DNA of 64,000 nucleotides from Ruegeria lacuscaerulensis (GTDB lineage: Bacteria; Pseudomonadota; Alphaproteobacteria; Rhodobacterales; Rhodobacteraceae), in contig NZ_WQGO01000001.1 in assembly GCF_013034685.1 (NCBI RefSeq), forward strand, positions 124,001 to 188,000, written 5' to 3'. Numbering within the stretch: position 1 is the first letter of the stretch; each line of letters begins with the position of its first letter. This document shows, piece after piece, positions 53,634 through 61,590 of this stretch. The notes under the pieces are model-generated. The model had not been told where the DNA came from. It did not search any database and saw only the letters and a program-made list of their open reading frames with translations. The translations under genes and the position numbers were made by a program.

Positions 53634-54173
53634 CTACCACATTTCTGGCACATCGAAGGCCGACACGCAGCGTGACGAGCCTGCCAGCGGCGTCAGGTCC
53701 GATTTGGTCAGCGATTGCCCCTGCCATCCATGTGGCATGCTCAGCGCGTGGGGTGGGCTGGCGAACTCTACCGTCATTGGCTGAAATCCCGCTTTGCTAT
53801 AGTAAGCGGGATCGCCATAGGTAACGACAACATCCAAACCGGTCTGACGCATCAGGTCCAGACCATACGCAATCAGTTTTCTCCCAATCCCCTGCCCCTG
53901 ACAGTCTGTACGAACCGCGACCGGAGACATCAGAACCACGTCGCGCGGATCGTCTTCGTAAAAAAGCCGAGAAAAAAAGATACAACCCTTCAGATCTCCA
54001 ACCTCGCCAGCGGTGACGCAGAACAGGTCTTCGGGGGGCGTGGTGTCCATTAGTGCTTGCGTCAGCGCAAAAAGCGCATCGCCTTCCGCTTCGCCCTCGG
54101 ACGCTGCGAACACATCGCGGTAGAATTCAGGAATTGCGGCCTCTTGCCCAGTAAGCCCCGAAGATAGCTTCAT
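53634..54173 (-). CDS. GNAT family N-acetyltransferase
   Basis: A 179-residue acetyl-CoA-dependent transferase. The acetyl-CoA pyrophosphate loop is QGQGIGRKLI and it is followed by GDPAYYSKAGFQPM, the pattern of the YhbS-like GNAT branch. The acceptor (small molecule or protein) is unknown. It stands alone between dnaB and alr. Confidence 0.88.
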   Translation of the reverse strand: MKLSSGLTGQEAAIPEFYRDVFAASEGEAEGDALFALTQALMDTTPPEDLFCVTAGEVGDLKGCIFFSRLFYEDDPRDVVLMSPVAVRTDCQGQGIGRKLIAYGLDLMRQTGLDVVVTYGDPAYYSKAGFQPMTVEFASPPHALSMPHGWQGQSLTKSDLTPLAGSSRCVSAFDVPEMW

Positions 54174-54391
54174 AATTTCACCCTTGCCCGCTGCATAACA
54201 CCGTTTAGCATGATTCCTCGCCTAACCCTGCGACTGCCGTTCGGCAATTTCAATGGGATTGAGATTTTTTGCGATTTCCTGCGCGCTTTTCCCTGATCCG
54301 CGGCCAATCCCTGTCCACGTTCCTGTCAAACCGGGCAATAAACGGTGCGTACCCCCTTGACCTGCCGCGATCCAATGTCATGAACAGTGCC

Positions 54392-55426
54392 ATGAGTACC
54401 GCACGTTTGACTATCAACCTTCTTGCGCTGGCCAATAACTGGCGCGCCTTGGATGCCAAGACGAATGCCGAGACCGCTGCGGTGGTCAAGGCCGATGCCT
54501 ATGGGCTTGGGGCTGGCCCCGTTTCCGATGCGCTGGCCGAAGAAGGCGTGCGCACCTTTTTTGTTGCCGCTGCGGAAGAAGGTGCCGAGGTCCGTGCCGC
54601 CGTAGGCGCCAGTCCGATGATCGGCGTGTTCTCAGGCCATATGGAGGGCGATGCAGATCTGTTGCAGGCCCATGACCTGACGCCGATGCTGAACTCACCC
54701 GAACAGGTCCAGCGCCACGAACAAAGTCTGCCCGGCCACGCCTTCGGCATACAGCTCGACACGGGCATGAACCGTCTGGGTCTGGAACGCTCAGATTGGG
54801 CTGAACTGCGCGAACGGATCGAGGCACAAAACCCTGCGCTGATCATGTCGCATCTGGCTTGCGCCGATGAGCCCGACCACCCAATGAACACCTATCAACT
54901 GCGCAATTTCCGCGAGATGACCGAGGGTGTCACTGCACGACGCTCCTTGGCAGCAACCGGTGGGATATTGTTGGGACCCGAATATCACTTTGACCTCTGC
55001 CGCGCTGGCGTCGGCCTTTACGGCGGCATGCCCTTTGCTGCGGCGAAACCCGTGGTGACAGCGGATCTGCCCGTCATTCAGGTCCGTGAACTTGCCGAAG
55101 GTGAGACGGTCGGCTACGGCAACAGCTGGACCGCGCGTCGTCCGTCCCGCATCGCCACCGTCGCGGCCGGATATGCCGACGGGCTGCATCGCGCGATTGG
55201 GGGCGGCATCGACGCCTTTGCAGGCGGTCAGCCCTGCCCGGTTGTTGGGCGCATTTCGATGGACCTGATCACCGTGGATGTCACCGACCTGCCCGAAGAC
55301 CCCGAACGCCTGCGCATCCTGAACGGCCACCAGACCGTGGATGATCTGGCCGAGGCCGCAGGCACCATCGGCTATGAAATCCTCACATCGCTGGGCGCGC
55401 GCTATTCCCGAGGCTACGTGGAATGA
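54392..55426 (+). CDS. alr: Alanine racemase
   Basis: Alr (344 residues) is the PLP-dependent enzyme converting L- to D-alanine for peptidoglycan. The PLP lysine is Lys33 in [10 protein letters not shown], and the second catalytic base region reads [22 protein letters not shown] and the C-terminal [10 protein letters not shown] complete the beta-domain signature. I chose ATG at 54392 ([10 protein letters not shown]); ATG at 54380 is an equal alternative because neither has a strong ribosome site. It overlaps mlaE by four bases. Confidence 0.94.
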   Translation: MSTARLTINLLALANNWRALDAKTNAETAAVVKADAYGLGAGPVSDALAEEGVRTFFVAAAEEGAEVRAAVGASPMIGVFSGHMEGDADLLQAHDLTPMLNSPEQVQRHEQSLPGHAFGIQLDTGMNRLGLERSDWAELRERIEAQNPALIMSHLACADEPDHPMNTYQLRNFREMTEGVTARRSLAATGGILLGPEYHFDLCRAGVGLYGGMPFAAAKPVVTADLPVIQVRELAEGETVGYGNSWTARRPSRIATVAAGYADGLHRAIGGGIDAFAGGQPCPVVGRISMDLITVDVTDLPEDPERLRILNGHQTVDDLAEAAGTIGYEILTSLGARYSRGYVE

Positions 55427-56205
55427 ACCCTTTGTATATGCTGGGCGGGCTGGGTCGCGTCGTCCTGTCCCTGTTTGCGAACTTCGGCAAGGTATCGCTT
55501 TTCACGGTCGATGCGATCTCGCACATTTTCCGCCCGCCTTACTACCCGCGCGAATTTGTCGTAGCACTGATGAATATCGGCTGGCTGTCGCTGCCGGTTG
55601 TCGGTCTGACTGCCATCTTCACCGGGGGCGCGCTGGCGCTGCAGATCTACGCCGGTGGCGCCCGTTTCAACGCCGAGGCCGTGGTGCCGCAAATCGTTGC
55701 CATCGGCATGGTACGCGAACTGGGCCCGGTGCTGGGCGGGTTGATGATCGCAGCGCGCGTCACCTCGTCGATCGCGGCGGAAATCGCGACGATGAAAGTG
55801 ACCGAGCAAATCGACGCGCTGGTCACGCTGTCCACCCATCCGATGAAGTACCTGACCGCTCCGCGCGTATTGGCCGCAATCCTCACCGTGCCTGTTCTGG
55901 TGGCCGTGGGCGACGTGATCGGCATCGCCGGCGGCTATGTGGTCGCAACGCAAAGCCTTGGCTTCAACGCCGCCGTCTACCTGCAAAACACGGTCAATTT
56001 TCTTGAGCTGATCGACGTGATCTCGTCCCTAACCAAAGGGGCCGCCTTCGGCCTGATCACCGCCGTGATGGGCTGCTACTACGGCATGAACTCGGGCCGG
56101 GGCGCACAGGGCGTCGGGCGTGCCACCAAGTCTTCGGTCGAGGCTGCAGCCATTATGATCCTGGCCGCCAACTTCATTCTGACAGGGGTGTTCTTTTCGG
56201 TATGA
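55423..56205 (+). CDS. mlaE: MlaE-type phospholipid transport permease
   Basis: A 260-residue inner-membrane permease of the MlaE/YrbE family, part of the ABC machinery that moves phospholipids between inner and outer membranes. About five hydrophobic helices; the family hallmark region is [37 protein letters not shown]. It overlaps alr (ATGA) and the ATPase gene. No MlaD (MCE) gene follows, so the MCE subunit must be elsewhere. Confidence 0.92.
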   Translation: MNPLYMLGGLGRVVLSLFANFGKVSLFTVDAISHIFRPPYYPREFVVALMNIGWLSLPVVGLTAIFTGGALALQIYAGGARFNAEAVVPQIVAIGMVRELGPVLGGLMIAARVTSSIAAEIATMKVTEQIDALVTLSTHPMKYLTAPRVLAAILTVPVLVAVGDVIGIAGGYVVATQSLGFNAAVYLQNTVNFLELIDVISSLTKGAAFGLITAVMGCYYGMNSGRGAQGVGRATKSSVEAAAIMILAANFILTGVFFSV

Positions 56206-56948
56206 TACGGCTTGAGAATGTACACAAGGCCTTTGGCGACAACCGCGTGCTGCAGGGCATGAACCTTGAGATCCCCCAGGGCACCTCAATGGTGATCATC
56301 GGCGGCTCGGGCACCGGTAAGTCCGTGGCGCTGAAGTGTATTCTGGGTCTGATCAAACCCGACAGTGGCATGATCTACGTGGACGGCAAAGACGCCACCA
56401 AGGGCGACCGCGACGCGTTTCTGGCCCGCTTCGGGATGCTGTTTCAAGGCGCGGCGCTGTTTGACTCGCTGCCTGTCTGGCAAAACGTCGCCTTCCGCCT
56501 GCTGCGCGGCCCGCTGAAACGCCCGCCAGAATACGCCCGCGAGATCGCCATCGAGAAACTGCGCCGCGTGGGTCTGAAATCCGACGTGGCCGACCGCTTT
56601 CCGTCTGAGCTGTCGGGTGGGATGCAAAAACGCGTGGGCCTCGCCCGTGCCATCGCCGCCGAGCCCGAGATCATTTTCTTTGACGAACCTACCACGGGCT
56701 TGGACCCAATCATGTCGGGCGTCATCAACGACCTGATCCGCGAAATCGTGACCGAGATGGGCGCCACCGCCATGACCATCACCCACGACATGAGTTCCGT
56801 CCGCGCGATTGCCGACAACGTCGCCATGCTGCACGGGGGGGTGATTCAGTGGACCGGCCCTGTCAGCCAGATGGACGCATCCGGTGATCCTTATGTGGAG
56901 CAGTTCATCAGCGGCAGTGCCGAGGGGCCGATTGAGGCGGTGCGTTAA
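56202..56948 (+). CDS. mlaF: MlaF-type ABC transporter ATPase
   Basis: A 248-residue ATPase that powers the MlaE permease. Walker A GGSGTGKS (about residues 31-38), signature LSGGMQKRVGLARA, Walker B IIFFDEPTTGLDP and the switch histidine in ITHDMSS are all present. It overlaps mlaE by four bases. Its TAA stop shares the palindrome TTAA with the stop of the convergent thioesterase gene. Confidence 0.93.
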   Translation: MIRLENVHKAFGDNRVLQGMNLEIPQGTSMVIIGGSGTGKSVALKCILGLIKPDSGMIYVDGKDATKGDRDAFLARFGMLFQGAALFDSLPVWQNVAFRLLRGPLKRPPEYAREIAIEKLRRVGLKSDVADRFPSELSGGMQKRVGLARAIAAEPEIIFFDEPTTGLDPIMSGVINDLIREIVTEMGATAMTITHDMSSVRAIADNVAMLHGGVIQWTGPVSQMDASGDPYVEQFISGSAEGPIEAVR

Positions 56949-57373
56949 TCTTCGTTCTTTGCCATCCAATATGCCGAACGCTCGACAATTTCCTGCGGAA
57001 TGACTTCGGCGCGCCTAGTCTGCAAATTGAGCAAAACGCATTTGAAAACGGTCGTAAATGCAGGTTCTCCATCAGCAACGCGAACTAGTTTGTGGCTGAA
57101 AGTCATAGATTTCGTTCCAACCTCTAGAATCTCGCTTTCCATCTGGATGGCTTCGCCAGCACTCAATTCCGCAAGAAAATTGCTGTCTGCATGGACCACC
57201 GCAAAGGACAGCTTTCGTCCCGACCGCATGTCGTCGGCCGTAAGCCCCAACTCAGCCTGCAGCGCAAAAACGGAATCCGAACAGGCTGCAAAATACTTGG
57301 ACACATTCATGTGCCCAAGAAAATCACAGTCCGATGGGTCGACAATTGACTTGTAGGCCACAAAACCCGACAT
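56945..57373 (-). CDS. Hotdog-fold acyl-CoA thioesterase
   Basis: A 142-residue 4HBT-type thioesterase. The active-site region VDPSDCDFLGHMNVSKYF has the Asp/His-Met-Asn pattern (D-x-x-GHMN) typical of the family, followed by the long central helix SVFALQAELG. It hydrolyses acyl-CoA thioesters in the cytoplasm; chain length is not predictable. ATG at 57373 has GGGAGG immediately upstream; the frame continues 40 codons upstream without support. Confidence 0.87.
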   Translation of the reverse strand: MSGFVAYKSIVDPSDCDFLGHMNVSKYFAACSDSVFALQAELGLTADDMRSGRKLSFAVVHADSNFLAELSAGEAIQMESEILEVGTKSMTFSHKLVRVADGEPAFTTVFKCVLLNLQTRRAEVIPQEIVERSAYWMAKNED

Positions 57374-57473
57374 CGTTCCTCCCTTCAAAAAATAACTCTG
57401 TGGTGAGCGCTGATTTCGGTTAAGCATAGCAGAACATCGCAGCGAATTTTTAATCTCGCCAAGACACCCAGTC

Positions 57474-57920
57474 ATGCCCCTCCGCCTCGCCACCCTCTCG
57501 CTCCTAATCCTCTACCCCATCGCATGGTTTGCCCCTCTGATGCGCGCAGGCCTGCTACCCATCTTCGGCCTTAGCGAAATCAGTGTCATCACCGGGCTGC
57601 AGTCGCTCTGGAAATCCGACATCTTCCTCGCGCTGGTCGTCACCGTCTTCGCCCTCTTCGCGCCCTACATCAAAACCATCGGCACAGCCCTGATCCAATG
57701 GAATCTGTTAGACCCGCGCGTCCAGCCCGCGCTCAACGTCCTTGGCAAGCTGGCCATGGCCGATGTTTTCCTGATCGCGCTCTACATCACACTGGCCAAG
57801 GGCATCTCTTACGCCACCATCGAAACCGCCTGGGGTCTTTACCTGTTTACAGGCTGTATTCTGGCCTCGCTGGCGTTGGGACATATTACAGAGATGACAT
57901 CCACCTCACGAAAAGCTTAA
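57474..57920 (+). CDS. Single-domain PqiA-like membrane protein
   Basis: A 148-residue inner-membrane protein with four hydrophobic helices, matching one PqiA domain (LLILYPIAWFAPLM, FGLSEISVITGLQSLWKSDIF, LGKLAMADVFLIAL). E. coli PqiA has two such domains and acts with the MCE protein PqiB in lipid transport. The N-terminal zinc-ribbon and second domain are absent. It sits about 0.5 kb from mlaEF, suggesting envelope-lipid clustering, although the thioesterase gene intervenes. Confidence 0.8.
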   Translation: MPLRLATLSLLILYPIAWFAPLMRAGLLPIFGLSEISVITGLQSLWKSDIFLALVVTVFALFAPYIKTIGTALIQWNLLDPRVQPALNVLGKLAMADVFLIALYITLAKGISYATIETAWGLYLFTGCILASLALGHITEMTSTSRKA

Positions 57921-58073
57921 AGCCAATTGATTGAAAACACTTACCCAAGTATCATCTTAATATTTCGAGCAGCAAATTGTAGTTTTCGGGTCCGTAGCGG
58001 ATCACTCTGTATGCGTTAAGTCTACTCCGCTTCGGCTCCGGTGTGTTCCGGTTCTAGAAGGAGATCGACAACC

Positions 58074-58856
58074 ATGGCCGCCCTCCACAACATAACATTG
58101 CAATTTCAGAATGCCTTTTTAAGACTGACTTTTTTCCTCATCTGCATGGCTGCGCTTGCGGCCGTGGCAACCACCGCATTATCCGCACTCGGGGTCCTAC
58201 CCTGGCTGACCATGCAAGCTGGTTTCGGCACCGCGCCGACCGCAGATGCGGGCATGTTCATACAGATCGGATTGACCGCACTGATTCTCATGCTGGCCTT
58301 CTACCTGCCCGCAAATAGCCGGATGATGGCGCTTGAAAATGCGCATCGCAAGTTTGCGATGAACATGCAGGACATAACTTACGCTTACCAACTGGCTCAT
58401 GCCGCGGATCGGGGTGACACATTCATGATGTCGTCCGAGTTCGATGCCGTCAAAGAACGTATCGCCTTTTTGCGCCAACATCCTGACCTGCAAGCTCTGG
58501 AGCCTGAAATTCTGGAACTCGCCGCTCAGATGAGTCAGATCAGCCATGAATTGGCCGTCACCTACAGTGATGAACGCGTGGCCCGAGCGCGCACCTTCCT
58601 GCAACAGCGTCAGGAAGAGATCGAACAATTCCAGCAGCGCATCGGTGACGCTCAAACCATCCAGCAAGAACTGCGGCAATGGACCCGCGATGTCGAAATC
58701 GAAGAATCCATCGCCAAATCGCAACTGGCACGCCTGCGGGACGAGTTGTTCGACCTGCTGCCCGAACTTTCGACCCAGCTTCAGGCCCCGGTAGAGGATC
58801 GCAAAACGGCGACATCCAGCGTCATCGCCATGTCGCCTTCACGCGCCGCAGAGTAG
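58074..58856 (+). CDS. Membrane protein with two helices and coiled-coil domain
   Basis: A 260-residue protein of unknown function. Two hydrophobic helices lie at about residues 14-42 and 58-80, followed by a long charged, mostly helical cytoplasmic region (residues about 85-240) rich in Glu, Gln and Arg and likely a coiled coil (ARTFLQQRQEEIEQFQQRIGDAQ). AGAAGGAGA precedes the ATG at 58074. I recall similar Rhodobacteraceae proteins carrying a DNA-repair label, probably only because of proximity to radA. A GGCGCC/GGCGCC hairpin follows. Confidence 0.75.
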   Translation: MAALHNITLQFQNAFLRLTFFLICMAALAAVATTALSALGVLPWLTMQAGFGTAPTADAGMFIQIGLTALILMLAFYLPANSRMMALENAHRKFAMNMQDITYAYQLAHAADRGDTFMMSSEFDAVKERIAFLRQHPDLQALEPEILELAAQMSQISHELAVTYSDERVARARTFLQQRQEEIEQFQQRIGDAQTIQQELRQWTRDVEIEESIAKSQLARLRDELFDLLPELSTQLQAPVEDRKTATSSVIAMSPSRAAE

Positions 58857-58857
58857 G

Positions 58858-58978
58858 CGCCCTTGGGCGCCCGCCGCGGACGATGGCCCGCAGGGCTTGA
58901 GGACGTGGCGCGCCACCGGCGGCAATGAAAGCCCGCAAGGGCTTGAAGAACCGCCCCACCTCGGGCACCAAGGGCCGC
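58858..58978 (+). repeat. Hairpin-rich spacer before radA
   Basis: This 121-bp spacer holds GGCGCC-CTTG-GGCGCC just after the upstream gene, the perfect 12-bp palindrome GTGGCGCGCCAC, and two near-identical stems, GCCC-GCA-GGGC and AGCCC-GCAA-GGGCT, inside an imperfect direct repeat (GGCCCGCAGGGCTTGAGGA and AGCCCGCAAGGGCTTGAAGA, 58892 and 58929 regions). The first stem may end the upstream transcript. The role of the rest is unclear. Confidence 0.5.
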
Positions 58979-60340
58979 ATGGCAAAGACGACTTTTTCAT
59001 GCTCGGCCTGTGGCGCCACGCATTCCCGCTGGTCCGGCCGCTGTGACGGCTGCGGCGAGTGGAACACGATTGTACAAGAAGCCCCCCTTTCGGCTGGCCC
59101 GGCCAAGAAATCCCTCGGCGGCAAGCGGGGCCAGACCATCGCACTCACGGACTTGTCGACCGAGGAAACCCCTCCGCCTCGCACATTGTGTGGGGTCGAG
59201 GAACTGGATCGCGTACTGGGCGGTGGCCTTGTCCCCGCCTCGGCCCTACTGGTGGGCGGAGATCCAGGCATCGGAAAATCCACCCTCTTGCTGCAAGCCG
59301 CCGCACGGTTTGCTCGTGCTGGCGTCAAAACCATCTATGTCTCGGGCGAGGAAGCCAGCGCCCAGGTACGGATGCGCGCCCGCCGTCTGGGGCTGGAGGA
59401 CGCGCCGGTGCAACTGGCGGCAGAAACAAACCTGCGCAACATCCTTACCACGCTTGAGGCGGAAAAGCCCGGCCTTGCTATAATCGACTCGATTCAGACC
59501 ATGTGGGCCGACAATGTCGACAGCGCACCCGGCTCCGTGTCACAAGTAAGGGCCGCAGCCCATGAATTGACCACGTTTGCGAAACGATACGGCATTTCGA
59601 TCATCATGGTCGGCCATGTCACCAAAGAGGGCCAGATCGCGGGCCCCCGCGTCGTGGAGCACATGGTCGACACGGTGCTGTATTTTGAGGGCGAACGCGG
59701 ACATCAATTCCGTATTCTACGCGCAGTTAAGAACCGCTTTGGCCCCGCCGACGAGATTGGCGTATTCGAGATGACGGGTAAGGGATTGGCACAGGTCACC
59801 AATCCTTCGGCCCTGTTCCTGTCCGAACGCGGCACGCCCAGTCCCGGCTCGGCCGTGTTTGCCGGGATCGAAGGCACCCGCCCGGTTCTTGTTGAGTTAC
59901 AAGCACTTGTCGCCCCCTCTCCCCACTCACAACCGCGCCGCACCGTAGTAGGATGGGATAGCGGGCGACTGGCCATGATCCTGGCGGTGCTCGAAGCGCG
60001 CTGTGGCGTGCCGTTCACCGGTTTGGACGTCTACCTGAACGTCGCCGGAGGCCTGAAGGTCAGCGAGCCCGCAGCCGACCTTGCGGTGGCAGCAGCCCTG
60101 CTCAGTGCGCGCGAGGATACCGCCCTGCCTGCAGATACTGTCGTATTCGGAGAAATCTCTCTTTCCGGGGCTCTGAGACCCGCAGCCCAAACCGAAAACA
60201 GGTTGAAAGAAGCCCAGAAACTTGGTTTCACATCAGCTATAGCTCCGGCAGGTGGCAAAACCGGCACTGTGGCAGGTCTGACACTCACCCGACCCTCTGA
60301 TTTAGTAGGGTTTGTTGGCGAAACCTTCGGAGCAGGTTAA
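58979..60340 (+). CDS. radA: DNA repair protein RadA
   Basis: RadA (453 residues) is a DnaB-like branch-migration helicase in recombination. In order: C4 zinc finger (Cys8, Cys11, Cys22, Cys25), RecA-like ATPase with Walker A GGDPGIGKST near residue 96, the RadA-specific KNRFG motif near 251, and a Lon-protease-like C-terminal domain. The ATG at 58979 begins the conserved zinc finger and has AAGGG upstream; an ATG 18 codons earlier lies in the repeat-rich spacer. cvpA follows by 42 bp. Confidence 0.96.
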   Translation: MAKTTFSCSACGATHSRWSGRCDGCGEWNTIVQEAPLSAGPAKKSLGGKRGQTIALTDLSTEETPPPRTLCGVEELDRVLGGGLVPASALLVGGDPGIGKSTLLLQAAARFARAGVKTIYVSGEEASAQVRMRARRLGLEDAPVQLAAETNLRNILTTLEAEKPGLAIIDSIQTMWADNVDSAPGSVSQVRAAAHELTTFAKRYGISIIMVGHVTKEGQIAGPRVVEHMVDTVLYFEGERGHQFRILRAVKNRFGPADEIGVFEMTGKGLAQVTNPSALFLSERGTPSPGSAVFAGIEGTRPVLVELQALVAPSPHSQPRRTVVGWDSGRLAMILAVLEARCGVPFTGLDVYLNVAGGLKVSEPAADLAVAAALLSAREDTALPADTVVFGEISLSGALRPAAQTENRLKEAQKLGFTSAIAPAGGKTGTVAGLTLTRPSDLVGFVGETFGAG

Positions 60341-60382
60341 GGTAAAGCCTTGAGAGGCTGAAAAAAACTACAGGCGAGGGCC

Positions 60383-60982
60383 ATGGAAGGTTTTACAATT
60401 ATTGACGGGGTGGTTGCCCTGATCATCGTGGTGTCGGGTCTTCTGGCCTATTCCCGCGGTTTATTGCGCGAGATTTTGGCAATTGCAGGTTGGGTCGCGG
60501 CCGCTGTTTTGGCCTTTATTTTCGCCCCCCAAGCGGTTCCGCTGGTCAAAGAAGTTCCGGTGGTCGGAGATTTCCTGCGCGACAGTTGCGAATTGTCCGT
60601 AATCACTGGTTTTGCAGCGGTCTTTGCGGTGGCTCTGATCGTGGTCAGCATCTTTACCCCGCTATTTTCATCGCTGGTGCAACGCTCAGCCCTTGGTGGT
60701 TTGGATCAGGCACTTGGCTTCTTCTTCGGGATTGCGCGTGGCATCCTGCTGGTCGCCATTGCCTTCTTTGTCTACGACACCGTCATGACCGGTCAGTCCT
60801 ATACGATCGTCGATGAAAGCCGCTCGGCCAAAGTGTTCGAACAATTCAGCGACCAGATCGAAGAACAAAACCCGGAAGAGGCGCTTGGCTGGATCACACA
60901 GCAATATGAAGAGCTTGTCGCCAGCTGCTCGACCGAGCCCGCCGCGACCGAAGAGCTGACCGAACCGGCAGCAACTGAATAA
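60383..60982 (+). CDS. cvpA: CvpA family membrane protein
   Basis: CvpA (199 residues) is a four-helix inner-membrane protein needed for colicin V production in E. coli and linked to envelope stress. Hallmarks: FTIIDGVVALIIVVSGLLAYSRGLLREILAI at the N-terminus and GGLDQALGFFFGIARGI in the third helix. The acidic C-terminus carries a short TEPAATEELTEPAATE repeat. It lies upstream of purF, the usual neighbour, but separated by a minus-strand gene. A strong terminator follows. Confidence 0.92.
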   Translation: MEGFTIIDGVVALIIVVSGLLAYSRGLLREILAIAGWVAAAVLAFIFAPQAVPLVKEVPVVGDFLRDSCELSVITGFAAVFAVALIVVSIFTPLFSSLVQRSALGGLDQALGFFFGIARGILLVAIAFFVYDTVMTGQSYTIVDESRSAKVFEQFSDQIEEQNPEEALGWITQQYEELVASCSTEPAATEELTEPAATE

Positions 60983-60988
60983 CCCCGA

Positions 60989-61017
60989 AAGCCCGGCCTT
61001 CGCCGGGCTTTTCTTTT
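60989..61017 (+). terminator. Intrinsic terminator after cvpA
   Basis: AAGCCCGGC-CTTC-GCCGGGCTT is a perfect 9-bp stem with TTCTTTT following. The stem is also usable by the convergent zinc-finger gene. Confidence 0.85.
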
Positions 61018-61022
61018 ACCGG

Positions 61023-61244
61023 TTAGGTAAAGCCCTCGCCTGCGCAGACGGTGCAGCGGATGTTCTTCAAGCCGAAGCAGCCATCACAGCGGCTGGTTAT
61101 AGGTTTTCCAAACACATCGCGGCTTTTGACCACTTCGCCTGCGCCATTGCAGATCTGACAGGGCGCGCGCCCCATGCCACGGCATCGGTGACACCGGCGT
61201 TTTGGGGGTGTTTCTTTCTTTTGACCCTGTTTGTGTTGCCACAT
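61023..61244 (-). CDS. DnaJ-type zinc-finger miniprotein
   Basis: A 73-residue protein built from four CxxC modules: CHRCRGMG, CQICNGAG, CDGCFGLK and CTVCAGEG. These match the central CxxCxGxG zinc domain of DnaJ, which binds two zinc ions and unfolded polypeptides, without the J domain or substrate domain. A basic N-terminal tail (QHKQGQKKETPPKRR) precedes it. Similar stand-alone domains exist in proteobacteria and plastids; role unknown. The ribosome site at 61244 is weak. Confidence 0.78.
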   Translation of the reverse strand: MWQHKQGQKKETPPKRRCHRCRGMGRAPCQICNGAGEVVKSRDVFGKPITSRCDGCFGLKNIRCTVCAGEGFT

Positions 61245-61590
61245 GGCTCAATTCATCCCGGCGAAAAAAATGATAGTCTCTATCCGGTCATGACAGCACA
61301 CCCTGCCCTGCCTGTCACTTGAACAGGCGTCGTTGCAGCAAATTTCGCCTGCATCAGATGTGAATTGTGATCCTTTGATGACACAGGCATCGTTACGCAG
61401 TATGTGAGGGCCGAACTGAGATGGAATCGGAGCCACCGATCTTGCTGTACCCGTTTTCTTTCGCACCAGCCCGTTGCGGTAAGGGTGCGACTGTATCCAC
61501 AGGCAAGCCAGCGGCTTTGAACAGGGCAAGCGCCCCGATGTTTCTCAACCTGCCGTCAATCGCTACGTCATAGAAAGTTGGAGCCCGTAC
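61245..61590. other. 346-bp purF upstream region with a doubtful Cys-rich reading frame
   Basis: This stretch separates the zinc-finger gene from purF. ACAGGCGTCGTT (61324 region) and ACAGGCATCGTT (61384 region) form an imperfect direct repeat. CGCACC/GGTGCG is a 6-bp stem near 61470. On the minus strand a 93-codon frame (61248-61529) ends four bases before the zinc-finger gene and contains NDAC twice and several CC pairs; base composition is less G+C-rich than nearby genes, and I do not annotate it as a gene. GGAG near 61580 is the purF ribosome site. Confidence 0.35.
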
